DNA of 64,000 nucleotides from NCBI GenBank assembly GCA_963556495.2, contig OY747722.1, forward strand, positions 20,200,001 to 20,264,000, in the 5' to 3' direction. The notes beneath the pieces were generated by a model. The model made no database searches and was not told the origin of the DNA. It saw nothing but the letters and a program-made list of their open reading frames with translations. The DNA comes from Valencia hispanica (lineage: Eukaryota > Chordata > Actinopteri > Cyprinodontiformes > Valenciidae). Below, in pieces: positions 35,101-47,529 of this stretch; positions within the stretch are counted from its first letter, which is position 1, and each line of letters opens with the position of its first letter. The position numbers and the translations under genes are program-made.

Positions 35101-35447
35101 AATAAAAAGAAAATACCTATTTGAGGCTTGTCTTTTGAACTGTAATGCTTCTACAGAGTCACAGGCAGAGGAGATGTGTTGATTTCCCCTGGAGCCAGTG
35201 AAGGAAGCAAAGCTGGACTTGTTCTCACATCCTCAGCTGTTGAGAAATAACTAGCTCCATTCACTTTGAAAACATATACTCTCAAACTCTGACTGACTGT
35301 TCCGAAGTAACTAATTTCCCTCCACTTTCCTGCATGTTCCTCTTACTTTCTTGTGCTCACTTTTGGGAAATCCACCTCTCTCCAAAAGCCTAATTATTAC
35401 CACCCTACAGTGCTGTCATACTCTGTTCTGTGCCAGGTCTAACTCAC

Positions 35448-35516
35448 CTGTGCAATCTCGTACAGCAGTTTGTAGTGTTCCTCTCGTTTCTGCAAGGTGC
35501 ACAAATTGCACCCCAT
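35448..35516 (-). CDS. pdzrn4: pdzrn4-like gene, alternative first coding exon of the short isoform (MGCNLC...)
   Basis: On the minus strand ATG at 35516 opens 23 codons, starting MGCNLCTLQKREEHY and ending YEIAQ, directly followed by a consensus donor gtgagt. It ends in phase 0, and the next gene exon (4120-4385) starts in phase 0 with VNGRD, so the two join without a break across a 31,062 bp intron. The start context is good (A at -3, G at +4). Short PDZRN4 isoforms with an MGCNLC-type start are known in mammals (from memory). The product lacks RING, TRAF fingers and the first half of PDZ1. MGCNLCT fits the N-myristoylation pattern (G2 free after Met removal, small residue Cys6), with Cys3 a possible palmitoylation site, so membrane anchoring is inferred. 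Confidence 0.87.
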
Positions 35517-35640
35517 CCTAGTTGTCAGGGAAACGGTGCCGAGTGCCCGCCGGAGAGTGTGCGCTTGTCTGCGGCGTGTGCGAGCTCCCCCCAGGGCGAT
35601 CCACACTCGGGCTCCTCTTCTTCGTCTCCCTCACTCTTCC
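35517..35640 (-). promoter_or_regulatory. CpG-rich 5' UTR/promoter of the short pdzrn4 transcript
   Basis: Directly upstream of the short-isoform ATG on the minus strand lies a compact GC-rich block with eleven CpG dinucleotides between 35534 and 35623, standing out against AT-rich intron on both sides. No TATA box was recognised close by. The position and composition suggest a small CpG-island promoter; the transcription start is not determined. Confidence 0.6.
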
Positions 35641-38282
35641 TTCTCATCCGTGTATCCTCAGAGATCCCTCCCTCTCTTGCTCTCACACACACATATGTTA
35701 CCCAATTTTTTGTGTTGTGTTGTAAATTCTAATTAGAATATAAGTCACTAATTAACTCCGTAAAATGCACCTGGCTTCCCTTTTCCTCTTGCCTGTCCCT
35801 CCCTCTCCCAGCTCTCACTTGCATGCCTCCATACACTCTTTACTCCACCACCTCCTCTCTTAGTGTGAGCATACTCTCGTTTGTGCACACACTCTTGGCT
35901 CACAGAGACACACCTCCTCCTGTGGCAGGCTGCCTACACATGCCTGCTCCCACTTCAGTTCATGAACAGACAGCATCCTTATTGGCTGTTTTAGGGAAGG
36001 AGGGTGGCTGGCTGAGGGTGGACGGGAGGGGAGTGTTAAAGGGAGTGGACTGATCTTAACTTGTGAAGATTCAGTGATTGACCATTGGCCTTGCTGTGTG
36101 CATGAGAAAGCATCTGTCTATTACCTTCAGATCCCTATATTTCCAAAAGCTCAAACAGCAGTGAAAATGCAATCTCTGCAGTTCATCAAGTTAGTGAGAG
36201 CGCAATTTGTCAGCACACACATTTAACAAATGGATCTGGCATGGAAATCAATCTCATTTGGATGCAGTCAGATAGCCTTTTGTACTCAGCTCCGTGTTTA
36301 CTACGAGTGGTGTTTAGTGGCTGCCATAGATTTACAGTCAGAGTGCGATACTTCCCCGGCATGTGCTTCCTCTCTTCGCCTGCAGTTAGACAAGGGCACC
36401 GAACCGGGCTGACACACAGGAAGAAACACAGACTAATATTGATTGGCTTCAAATTAGCTTCCAGCACTGCTGGTTCATCTCTTCAGAGTAGGGAGAGATG
36501 GAAAGAGGAGGAGGAGGAAGGATGGATAATATAGAATTGCAGCTATGATTAATTAAAGTGCCAGTGATGGCATTTATCACATCCTGGTTCTTTTTACCCA
36601 TACAGATAACAATAGTCCACCAAATATGCTACTATTAAGCTGAACAACCCTGATTGTGTGAACAATTATCTACTTAGAATATTTGTGTATCCAGAAATGG
36701 AGAAATTAAATAAGTGTTGAAGAACAAAGATGAGCACAAAGTAGCAGAGAACAAGGCAGAAAGCTTGGATTCAGAATGCAGAATTTGGGCATCAGTGTGT
36801 AACGCAACATTGCCCCTTGACAAATGTGGTAATAGCAAAGTGTATAAACTTGTTATATGTCTATAAGATGAATATGCATGTGCAGATTTATCCAGTTAGA
36901 GTGGGAAGTCAGGGGAACTGTTGTCTGAGTAGAGTATCTTGAAACACGGATTTTACCCCAGACCTTCAATTTGTTCAACGGGACTTTTTCCTTGTTGTTT
37001 GTAGGTCAAAATATCTATCAAGTTTGTGTTTAGAAACACGTTCACAAAGCGCTTTAGGCAGAAATTTAGATGCCTTCTTGCCTTCTCTATGTTTACTGCA
37101 AGGACTGAGATGCCAGTAAGTGTTGAGTGATTTTGAAGTTCAGCCAAGTTGAAATGAATTAAGTTATGTTCATAGTTCACTAGCTAAACATTCTGAACAA
37201 AGGTTACACCACCAACATAAACTTTTTTTAGCTATTCATCATGATGTGTTTAACAAATAAGTAGTTTTATAATACCAATGTGTAGCATCTTTTTTATTCC
37301 TTTGTTTTGTCTTTGCTCACATAAAATGTATCTACAAAGGCTAAATTCCCAAAACAACAGCTCTGATTCACAAATTGTAAAGCATTTGTAACCAGAAAAT
37401 TTTTGCAATTTTGCCGGAAAAGGTTTCCTTTTACATTAGTTATTTTTTTACTTTGTTCATTTTTAATCCTACTGTTATCATCCCGTCAGTTTTTTGCTTA
37501 TTTGCCCGTTGTTGCACAGTCAAAGCCACAAGGTGATTCCCAATAACTGCAACATACTGAATGCTGAAGTTGCCCTGAAAAATATACAAATTTTGAAATT
37601 CTTCAACAAAAAAATCAAAAATAAATCCAGTTGTGCTTAAAAGCCTACAATTTTGGTAAAATGAGGGCTAAACACTATGATATTGACCTTCAGTAAAATC
37701 CTGATTCTGTTATGCCAATTAGCCGACTTAGGCTCAGTCATTATTTTTACAAATATACCAAAGCCATAGGCAAGGTGTAGTGAGCTCTGTTCACTTCAAG
37801 TGCATTATGTAAAAACTAGCATTGTTCAGTCAAAGTTGTCTACGGTGTGAGTTCCCCTCATTAACATGTCATTTGAATGCTTATATGCACAGCGATGGAT
37901 GAGGTTGAGCTAATCAACAGTGGTTTGGCTAACTTCAAAGGCCAAATTAGATAGGTCCAGTAATGGTCAACAAATAAGCGGAGTCACCACTGACTTAATG
38001 GAAGAGTAAGGTTTAGCTAACTTTGCAGTATGAATGTGAGATAAAGCAGCAACAGTCCGTGCAACTAGATGGCTGATGGAAATATGGCTAAAACATGATG
38101 CAACACGCACACAGTTTCCTGCATTCATTAAGATTCCATCTCTGGGTACAACATGGCAAAACAGTTAACAGGATTTTGACCACAGGTAGTTCCTTCAGTG
38201 GTAATAATGCTTGACCTCAGAAGAAAACTGAAGAGGCATCCTATTCCACAATGTGTTTTTTTTCTTTATGATGGAGGATCGA

Positions 38283-38283
<1 letters not shown>
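35641..38283. other. Sequence upstream of the short pdzrn4 promoter, unassigned
   Basis: Pyrimidine-rich and CACACA-containing up to about 35990, then ordinary AT-rich DNA. In the long transcript this would be intron. No gene or element recognised; the open frames at 36210-36534 lack motifs. Confidence 0.5.

Positions 38284-38365
<82 letters not shown>
38284..38365. repeat. (AT)n microsatellite with short (GT)n tail
   Basis: 75 bp of uninterrupted AT (38284-38358) followed by GTGTGTG. Open frames reading YIYIYI are repeat translations. Confidence 0.98.
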
Positions 38366-38366
<1 letters not shown>

Positions 38367-39390
38367 ATTCTTCTTTTTTATTGGCCTTGCAATGGCACCC
38401 CCTCCAGCAGGTGCCCTGGACGGCCAGGCTGTACGATGGGATGTAATAAATTTGATGATAGGATGTAATAAATGAATAATTTTAACATCTTGTTGGATTT
38501 CATACCAACACAGGAAAGACAAAAAAAAAGCAAAACATTGTGAGTTCAGTCAATAGTTAACTGTTATTTATCCTGTAATTACATTCAGTGGTAAAATACT
38601 TTAACTCAGGAGGCCGACGAACTGTTTCTGTATGACAAATCGTTGCCAGGGCTAATGAGCATAGACCAAAAATGCACCATCCTTCTTATCACCACATAAG
38701 CAGGAATAAGGCTCATAAAGGTGCAGTCAAGGGTGTCCAGGCAGATCCAGATATAGGTTCCCAGATAAAACTCGACCCTTTGTTTCCAATCATTCCAAAG
38801 CTGAGGTGCACGTTGATGAGGTCAAAGTTCTTTCCACTGACCTTTGCAAAACAGTTGACATCACCAAATAATCCCAGGTTTCTTGATGCTGAATATTACT
38901 TTAATGGAAGTGTTGCTGTTTGCAATTTGGAAATGGATTATCAACATTAATAGACTGAATTTATATAGGACCCTGATGAAGTGTATTGTCATGTTTAGGT
39001 GTTGCAATCAGGTGACCAGAGCGAGATGTGTTGGACAGCGCTAAGTTCTGGGATTGTTTAGTCTAGAGCAAGAATCAGCCTTAATTAGGTCAAAGTGATG
39101 TATAGCTTATGCATTCAGAGACAATGCTTACTCAAGCAGAATGAGCCTAAAGATTATTCATAGATGAATTGGAACTTCATAAACACTAGAGAGCAAAGGA
39201 ACTCTGCATGTCAGAATATGGCCACAGTCAAAAAAACTAACAAAATAAAAACATAGCACCTTTCAAAAATTGGTTAATTAGAAATTTGTGAAGAATAATA
39301 ATAAAAATAATGGTTGGGGATTTGGAAGGAATAAAAAGATGACTGATTGGGGACTGACTGACTGGCTGTCAAGTCAAGTTATCCGATTAA
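38366..39390. other. Unassigned intron or intergenic sequence
   Basis: No recognised gene or element. A small duplication of GGATGTAATAAA occurs at about 38440 and 38462. Confidence 0.45.
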
Positions 39391-39600
39391 CATTTCCTGA
39401 ATGTAAAGTTGACTGCTTCTTATTAATTTTGGGACAACTCCGAGCATCCTCCTCATTGGACTATCCTACAACACAGGGTGTTATCTTCAGTCAGAAGTGT
39501 TTGCAGTTTTGCCACAACAATCCCCAAGTCTTCTTCAAAACCTATGACTGGGAGACATTCCAGAAAACCTCCGCTAGCCAAACTCTGCTAAAGTAGAATC
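39391..39600 (+). mobile_element. LINE 3'-end fragment (copy 1 of 3)
   Basis: CTTCTTATTAATTTTGGGAC, CATCCTCCTCATTGGACTAT and ATCTTCAGTCAGAAG parallel 52365-52445 in sense and 40960-41110 in antisense. This is the 3' portion of a fish LINE whose copies commonly end in ...TTCCCTCTGGCATCAATAAA. Confidence 0.6.
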
Positions 39601-39639
39601 ATTAATTTTGGTAAACCTAACTAACATTTAGCAATATGC

Positions 39640-40110
39640 ACTCCAGGTGGATCTGGTGTAAACAAAATAATTAATATGTGGAAAAACACCTCATGTCCAC
39701 TGTTAAGTAAGGTGGAGGATCTGTGATGCTGTGGGACTCTTTCTTTTAAAATCCCATAAGAGTCGTGTCAGACTGCATGGCATCATTAACGAACATACCA
39801 GGCCATTTTCAATGAAAATGTTACTGTGTTTGCAAGAAAATTAAAAATAAGTAATCCTTTGGGTTAAGGTGCATAATGATCCAAAGATATGGTCGAATCA
39901 CAATAATTTATTCAGACAACAATCCATCTTCTATAGCCATTGCAGTATTTAGACCAGAATTCTATGGAAAGTGTGGGAGGTGAACTGAGGACAGGAAGCT
40001 CTAACCATGAACAATACTATAGAGATCTAATTTATATCCTGTTGATAAAGAGGTGCTGTCACAAAAGTTAGTTTAAAGACTTTTTGTACAAATATTAAAA
40101 TCAAAACCAT
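39640..40110 (+). pseudogene. Tc1-like transposase fossil (third family)
   Basis: GGTGGAGGATCTGTGATGCT then GTGGGACTCT (39710-39740) encodes the GGGSVMLWD region. It is followed by GCATGGCATCATTAACGAAC and ACCAGGCCATTTTCAATG, then a GCATAATGATCC AAAG remnant of the QQDNDPKH block. Heavily mutated. Confidence 0.7.
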
Positions 40111-42122
40111 AAGAAAAAACATCCTATTAATGAGAACGTGCATAAATCTCTAGAAAGATGTCATCATCCTGTCTTCTTACACATGTTTAAACGAGACACT
40201 GGACAGACTTGTGCTTCCTTAACATTTTACAAAGACTTGTGTAACTTTGACAGATGTGGAATTTGGATCCTGTCGAGGAGAAATTGCGGGGTACCAAAAA
40301 AACAAAATGGCACTTCATCTTTGATGTCTGGGAGCAGGACTGGCAATAACAGCAGCAACGTGGTGTAATACATGTAAGATCTCATGCTCAATAAATTCTC
40401 TGACAGGTAGTTAACTTTGGGGGCAAAGAGGTTGAGGTGGCTTCAAACAGCTGCACCAGCCATTTTACATTTCATGGTAAAGTCTGTCGTTTGGATCTGC
40501 TGGTCTGTCAAAGGTTAACCAAAAATAGCTTGCTAGAGATGGAAAGTGTTTTACTTCAAAGGGAGCCTTTACCACCACATTAGCATAATGTCCTGTTTGG
40601 TTGACAATAGAAGAAAGTGAGCCACTTTGCTCAGTTTCCTGAGCTCTGTAACATACAGTGATGTGTAGAGTATATGAAGAAATTAAAGAGTTTAGGGATA
40701 GCACTGACAGCTGGGTGGAACGTTAGGATGAGGTTTAAAGGATCCCAACAGCAACATCTAAAAAAAAAGTCTTCATTCTCTTCACAAGAGGTCATTAGAA
40801 AAATGTGTTCGCTGTGAAAAGTCTGGTTCTCCGACAAAGCTGACTCAAAGCACATTCTGCAGACACCAAACAGAGACACATTTTAGCCAGACAGAAAACA
40901 ATTAAATAAAATTCAGAAATACTTTCTTTTTCCCAATAGACTAAATAAATGCTGTCATAACTTATATCATGCAAGTATCTTCAAAGAGTTGTTAAGGATG
41001 GTGATGTTGTGGGCAGGAAGGATCCCCAGTTGAGGTCAGTCTCGCAACAAATCTGAAGAAGCCTCTGACAGAAGTTACTGTTGGTGTATGACAGTCTCCA
41101 AATTCCCCTCCACACTCATAAATATTTTATGGCACAATGGTCAATAACATAAAAAAAAAAAATTGGTAGTTTAACAGGCTCTGAACAAACAAAAAGCAAC
41201 AAGGGATCCACATGCAGGCCAACATTTTTTGCCTTATCAAACCTTTTGAAGAACAACAAATCATGGAGCAACTTAGATCAGAAACACCATCATCATGACC
41301 ATCATCATCCACCATCAAAACCAAAACAATTGCTAAACCAAAAACTAATAACAGCACAGTATATTGTCTTGTTTTAGATCAGTAGGGACCACAGATGCCA
41401 CAAGACTGATTCATGACCAAATTTCTCTAATATTTTTAACAAACCTAGCTCTCATTTGACTGACAATGTGCCCTATTATTTCAGCACGAGCGTGGTTTGA
41501 TTTATGCACACTTTAGCACTATTACGTTTTTGTAGTCATTATGACTGGGGGCTTTCTTAAAGCCATTTTTTTCCTTAGCCACCATATAGACTGTTCTGAA
41601 AGACATATTTGTTTCTTGCATTAAATGAGCATTAATTTTCTCTTCTCTCTGAAATTTCAACAACTCTTTTGTGAGCAAACTGTGAGCCAAGAAATGTTCT
41701 TAGGTTATTCTGTGATTCACTGCTGACTTCTCCATTAATCCATTCTTCGGAGAGATGCACCGTAGTTTTGATTTTGGCAAGCAGCAGACTTTTTGCATTG
41801 ATACATACTGTACAATGGTGTGGTATTTTGTGCAAACATAAAATAAACACTTCTAAGGATGCAATAAATAAAAATAAAAACTGGGTAAACAGATTGATTT
41901 AAAGAGCCAGGTATGAGCTCTAACAGCGAGCAAGACTTATTAACTATTACTTATTAACTTCTCTTCTTCCCTGCTCACTTTTTTTGGCGTATAAAAGCTG
42001 GAACCCAGGAGAAGACATTCTGATCCCGGAAAAGAGCCACATAGATGCCAGATGCGTATCTCATAAATTTAACACTTAAATCATTTAGGACTGGCATTTT
42101 CTGTCGAACATAACTGATTTAA
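40111..42122. other. Unassigned sequence containing one LINE piece
   Basis: Apart from the LINE end at 40930-41110, no family is recognised. The minus-strand open frames at 41502-41850 carry a weak helix-turn-helix look (MSFRTVYMVAKEKNGFKK) and might be a transposase relic, but I cannot support it. Confidence 0.4.
40930..41110 (-). mobile_element. LINE 3'-end fragment (copy 2 of 3)
   Basis: Plus-strand CAAATCTGAAGAAGCCTCTG and GGGCAGGAAGGATCCCC are the reverse complement of the ...CAGAGGCTTCTTCAGATT... and GGATCCTTCCTGCCC phrases found in the other copies of this LINE end. Confidence 0.6.
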
Positions 42123-43294
42123 AGGAGTCATAACCTAGTATTATCTTGGATACCCACGCTCTATTATAGTCTTTCAGGCCCATCTAAAAAAAAAAAAAAA
42201 AAGTTGAAAAAAAGTGAAAAAAATAAACACAGAGCTCCTCTGACCCTTATTTCTGAAGGCATTGTTGTCTCGAGAGATCTGATGCTATACATATAGTCGT
42301 GGACGGGCATTGTAATAATGCAAATGAGGGGCGCGTTGATTGGTGGCAGGAAGGAGGGGGTTGACATCGCAGGAGACACTTCAGCATATCTAACCCATAT
42401 CTACTACTCCCACTAGCATACAATAGCCACATTAGCAGTTAGCTGCTGTTTGTTACACACAGCAGAGCAATAAAAACACAGCCTTACCGTTTCAATTGCA
42501 GGCAAGTCTCTGATTGTTGGAATTGCCCCTTTTTCCAAACGGAGCTTCTATGCCAAATTCGCCAGATATTGTCCCAAATTCGTAAAGAATTCCGGCGTAA
42601 AAAAATAGAAAAAATATTTCCATGTTGATTCTGGCAGTCAACAACAGAGCAACTCACGTGTGCACTACGTTTCTGGCAGAAATGGTTTTAGCTGATTTAG
42701 CTCATTAAAATAAAAGGCTGACACGAATATGTCTTCTTCATGCATCATTGCGTGAAGAAACTTTCTGCATCTTTCACGGTGGAGTTCGTACTTCGAATCG
42801 GTGATGTGTCGGTTGCGAACGAACCGGCTCTAAGAGCTAACTCTTTGAAGTGAACAATGGGAGCCGGCTCGTCATTGTGTGCCGTTTTTTATTTTTTCAT
42901 TCCCCCCCCTTTTTTTGGTACATTTGGCACACATCGTTTTGCATTAATTTTGGTAATAAATACACTTTAAGCACCAGAAATTCTGAGGAGCCGAAAGAGC
43001 CGGCTCTTTATGGTGAGCCAAGCCAAAAGAACTGGCTCTCCAAAAAGAGCTGGAATTCCTGCAGCATAGGTAGGCCTGTGATGTCTATATATGGTATATC
43101 CTGCGCCGACTTGACGTCAAGTCGGCCAGGAATTAAAACCACGTATTTGAGTGCACGTGGGCTGGTTGACGAACCCAGGGATAAACAAACGCTTAACTTT
43201 TAAATATCGGCTTCCCGGGCCGTGTATAATCGTTAGGCAAACATAACATACATTTTTTCTCTTGGAAAAGTGAAAATTACAGGTCATGACTCCT
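42123..43294. mobile_element. TTAA-flanked transposon derivative, 1172 bp, with nested hAT-like piece
   Basis: Left end AGGAGTCATAACCTAGTATT and right end ATTACAGGTCATGACTCCT form an inverted repeat (AGGAGTCATRACCT). Both ends abut TTAA (42119-42122 and 43295-43298), the target of piggyBac/Kolobok transposons. No transposase is recognised. Inside, 42790-43070 carries three copies of a CCGGCTC-containing motif, pointing to a separate hAT-like insert. Confidence 0.72.
42790..43070. repeat. hAT-like insert with repeated CCGGCTC motifs
   Basis: GAACCGGCTC (42821-42830), GAGCCGGCTC (42861-42870) and AGAGCCGGCTCTT (42996-43008), with weaker copies such as GAACTGGCTCTC near 43029. Clustered subterminal GAGCCGGCTC-type repeats are common in fish non-autonomous hAT elements and are thought to bind transposase. 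I could not define exact ends or an 8-bp duplication. Confidence 0.5.
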
Positions 43295-43298
43295 TTAA

Positions 43299-46200
43299 AA
43301 TCTCTGCAAATTTTTTTTTCTCATTCTTGTCTGACCTTACAATTTTAGAAAATATCAAAAAAAAAAAAAAAAATGTATGCCTTTAATCATGGAAATTGTT
43401 TCCTCTTGCAAATTTACAACTTTGACAGCAGACAATTTCTGAATTGTTTCTTGAAAATATTTGAAATTAATTCACTCTTTTGGCATAAATGTACTCAAAT
43501 TTATTTTTCCTTGTATCTACAATGGCCCTGATACACTAGATTTAACAATTTAACACAATATTTTACGACTCCACCACTTGTATGTAGGTATGTTGAAATG
43601 ATGGTTTGATTTTACCCTATGTGCAATTCCACAAGTTTCATTGATGCACATGTGCATTACACAAAGGTATGCCATTCTGATGGGGATGGTGTTCTGTCAG
43701 AACACCTGGCCGGTCCAGGGCGCATTTGTCCTCTTAACTGCTCACTTTTTTTGCTGCATAAAACCGAAATGCTCCAGTTTACATTTTGACATGTCAAAAA
43801 CTTGAGCAAAACTTTGCCCAATCTAATCCACGATGTTCCAAACATGCTTGATTAGCAAGAACCAAACATAGATTAGCATGCTTGACGTAGCCTATGTCAA
43901 CCAAAACAGCTCCACCACACATGTATGGTCAAAGAAGGAATTAAGTGAAAGTTGTTTTCAGTAGAAGTCAGTATTCTGAAAATTTAAAGTGAGAAATTTA
44001 ACACACAATCTGGACAAATTAGAATTTTATTTCAATCTAAAACACATTATGATCCTTGTAAAAAGAAGAAAAACAAAAGTAAACTAAATTGAAACTGGAC
44101 TATTTTTAGAGTTCTCCCTTGGTGTGTCAGTTGAGGGCCTTCAAGGGAGCCCTTCTTCCTTTAAGGGGAGCCGAGCTCCCTTTAGCTCCCCCATAATTCG
44201 AACCCTGCCCCCAGTCATAGAAAGCAGGCCATATTTTTCCCCTTGTGAACAAATGTCTGAGACTTACCACTCCAAAACTCGAGATTCTCAAACCTGACAC
44301 CCGCCTCTACATGATTACATCTTGAGATCCTCTCCATTAATACCACAAACAGGATCTGTGACAAAGGCAGGAAATACATTAGCAAATCCTGATCAAGGAT
44401 TGTCCTGTCCAGATTTTTATTTACCTTTCCTAAATTGTCAAAGATATAACCAATTCTCAACTACATGAAATAATGCAGCTTGTTTTTGCACTAACTTATG
44501 GACATCCCTGTGAATATGGAAAGATCAATACAAAACAGCTAAACATCTCAAAGTCAGTGGTGTGGGAAGTGCCTAAGGGCGACACACAGAGTCCTCTCAC
44601 TGAACATAACACATACATTATTTAACAGTCTAAACCATTTGTCTAGATAAAAACACAATTGGAGTGCTACTCAAATTATGAAGCTAAAGGCCGAGGAAAG
44701 AATGGTACATGATGGTAATTGAAAAGCAACTGTCCTAACCAATTTTTTAATGTTCTGGTAATTACATTTTAACTATTAATAATTGTCTAATTACTTTGCA
44801 GAAGGCCAATACACATTTCCAACCTTCATAACAATTGTCTCTCCTACACTGCATTGTCTTCCGACCCTGACCATTGAAGCAAAATGTCTGACTTTGTAAA
44901 ATGAAGAGAAAGAGCGATACCAGCCATTTAATTATCATAATATGAAGACAATCACAGGGGAAACAAAAGCGTGCAAATTCACATGAATGAGAAAAAGATA
45001 AAGCAGCTAAATTGGGATAAATGTGGTGGAACACAAAGGCATGTATTGTTTCAAATTTTCAAAATAGCAGTTGTACAAAAAAAATAAAAAATAAATATTG
45101 AGTCTAATTTATCTCAAAGTTGTGGCATAAATATGGTTTCTAAGAGGCTTTTTTTGGCAGTGCCATGCACACACATAAAGATAGCCATTTTTCATTGTAC
45201 AAATCAAAGCAGCTATTTAAAGAAATATTTAAGACTCGAAAAAAGTTGTTGAGATGGACACATGACTGGACAAATGGACAATGAGCCTAACTGGCATCTG
45301 AACAACTGACCTCATGACAGGGTCAAGTAATGCATAAGGATGGATTTGTCCTCCAGCAATGGAAAACTAGTTCAGATCTCCTTAAGCAGTTTCACTTTGA
45401 CTATTGAACTGCATGAAAAGACCCCAATACTAACTCTAAATCTACATTTGATGCGGAAACCTTCCACTTAAAGCCGAGTTGTGATTGTATGTGATCCAAT
45501 GCCATTTTGAATAATTGATGAATTTCAAAATTTTCAAATAGGGCCACCAATAATAGTGGCAAGTGGTAAAATATCACCTGTTCAATTCTTTTTTTGAACT
45601 TCTGAAAAACGTTCAGGGGCATAAGGAGCTACAGTCTATCCTATAAGTTAGTACGTTATTAGGAGCTGGTACCATAGCAACAAATGGTACCAGAGGCACA
45701 GTTGGCAGACTCTTGAGCAAGACCTCTTATGTGACATGTGCAGGGTTCATGTTAGTTAAGTATTTTGATGATGTCCAAATACCAGTTGTAGACAGAGTCA
45801 ATTCCAATTGTTTTCTAAATAATTTATTTTTATCTAAACATATTTTTGTGAGATTCAGACCTCAAAGGTAAGTACACACATGTCAAAGGAAATTGCAATC
45901 TCTAATTCAGAATAACTCCGGTACCCCACCAAAATAATCTAAATATTGGTGGAATGTTAAAGTTTTGAATAATACTGACACAAATCCTACCCTCTCATTT
46001 TTTCCAAGCAACTATTTTCCTGACACACTGAGCTAAATGCTTCTGGTGCATGCATTGGCCAGATTTTAAACTATGTGCATTTAAATAAGGTGTCTAAAGA
46101 TAGGTGTAAAAAGATACATAGTGGCACACAGCCAGATGAAAACATACCAGGGTTAATTGAATCAGACAATACAATCATTTATGGTACAATTTTCAGCTGT

Positions 46201-47529
46201 TTGTATGTAGCTCTATATATACAAAATAGAAAAGAATAATGTGCACATAAGCAAAAAATGAGATTGTACTGTTTTGTTACTCATGTAGTTTTCTGAGGAC
46301 ATCTAAACCATTCAGAGCTCATCTGTCACCCATAGGAGACTCAATAACTAATGTTTTTTCTATGTGAGAATAGGAGGCAGAAAGAATCTAACAATCTGTC
46401 CTTTAGTCCTAGGGTTTGAACATGCATAGATTTACACTGTGTGCTCACAACCTCACGTTTACACTGGAGTGCCACCAGGCTCTTGGCTTGACCCTGTTGT
46501 GTTAACCCAATAGCATGGCTCCAATAAAACTGATTAGAGAAGTCTTCCCCTGCTGCTGCCAGGCCTTACTCCTGGACTAATGGCACAATCGGGCCCTTTA
46601 AACTTTCCACAACATCTGTGCCAGTATTGAACTGCGAGGATGAATGAAGCAACAGTACCAACAGAGAGCCATTGTTGACCCGAGGGAGGGTGGCAGGAAG
46701 ATATATAAGAGAGGGGGATACAAATATAGAGACAGAAGGCCACAGTAGATAGGTAGAAAATAAATCTGGAGATAATTAGATTAGTCCATTGTATTGATGC
46801 CCCAGGGTTTCTATTCTTATTTCTCGTTCTAAATGTAGTACACAGCATTCTCTCCTCAGCTCCATGCTCCAAAGTGCAGGAAGGCCAAACCAGCTGTTCA
46901 CTTATTGTCCAGGTGCTTAACAGGATTACAGAGGGGCACAAGGCCAGCCTTCTCCATGCAATCATGAACATGCTCAGATTTGACCTAAATCTTCAAAGAC
47001 AGGTGGAGAAGCACAAGGACAAATCATCCTCCAGCTTTATTGATAAGGAGTGAAGCCATGTTCAGCCAAGCATGCACATCTGCTGTTTCTTGGTTGCTCA
47101 AGAATGCTAGGGGTTGTAAACAGACAAGAAATGTTCTGTACAAGCAATCCTACATTTATGTAAGGACTCTAGCTGCTTTTTATAAATACTTAAGAATTTT
47201 TTTTTTTTTTTAAAACAGCACCACTTAATCTTTGGAATTTGGTAGAAATTGTAGGAAATCAATCAGATATTTGGCATTATTGGCAGAAATACTTGGACCT
47301 CTCATACATACGTTTGTCATTATGAAATTAATTGGGATTTTCTGTCATAGTAAGAGCATTACTGTTAAGTGGATCAAAAAGGATTCATGTTTTCAAAACT
47401 TAAAAAATAATCAAAAAACTGTGTTGTACATTTATATTCCGCCTGTAAATAAAATCAGAATAAATAGAGCTATTCCGCAAAGTCCTCAAAGGCACGTTTA
47501 TGAACAAGAACTGATTCTACCACAACTAT
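43299..47529. other. Unassigned intron or intergenic sequence
   Basis: AT-rich with several A runs (43360s, 47200s). The longest open frame, 46971-46534 on the minus strand (145 codons), has no motif, no codon pattern that I trust and no splice context. I do not call it a gene. Confidence 0.5.

Larger units (their letters stand above)
30981..35447. other. pdzrn4 intron next to the short-isoform first exon
   Basis: AT-rich intron. The only structure I can point to is a direct repeat (31601-31653 and 32061-32113). No coding sequence supported until the donor site at 35447. Confidence 0.55.

Noticed and set aside
35430..35736. Plus-strand open frames over the CpG-rich block
   Set aside because: Antisense of the pdzrn4 short first exon and its 5' UTR. 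The minus-strand frame has a start, a donor site and family sequence.
38198..38522. Open frames reading YIYIYI
   Set aside because: Translation of the (AT)n array.
41502..41850. Minus-strand frames with a weak helix-turn-helix appearance
   Set aside because: Could be a transposase relic, but no catalytic block or element ends were found.
44150..44200. GGGAGC/GCTCCC inverted repeat as a possible terminator or hairpin RNA
   Set aside because: Arms of only six bases in a low-complexity stretch; no supporting context.
46534..46971. 145-codon minus-strand open frame
   Set aside because: No motif, no splice or promoter context, amino-acid mix typical of random intron sequence.
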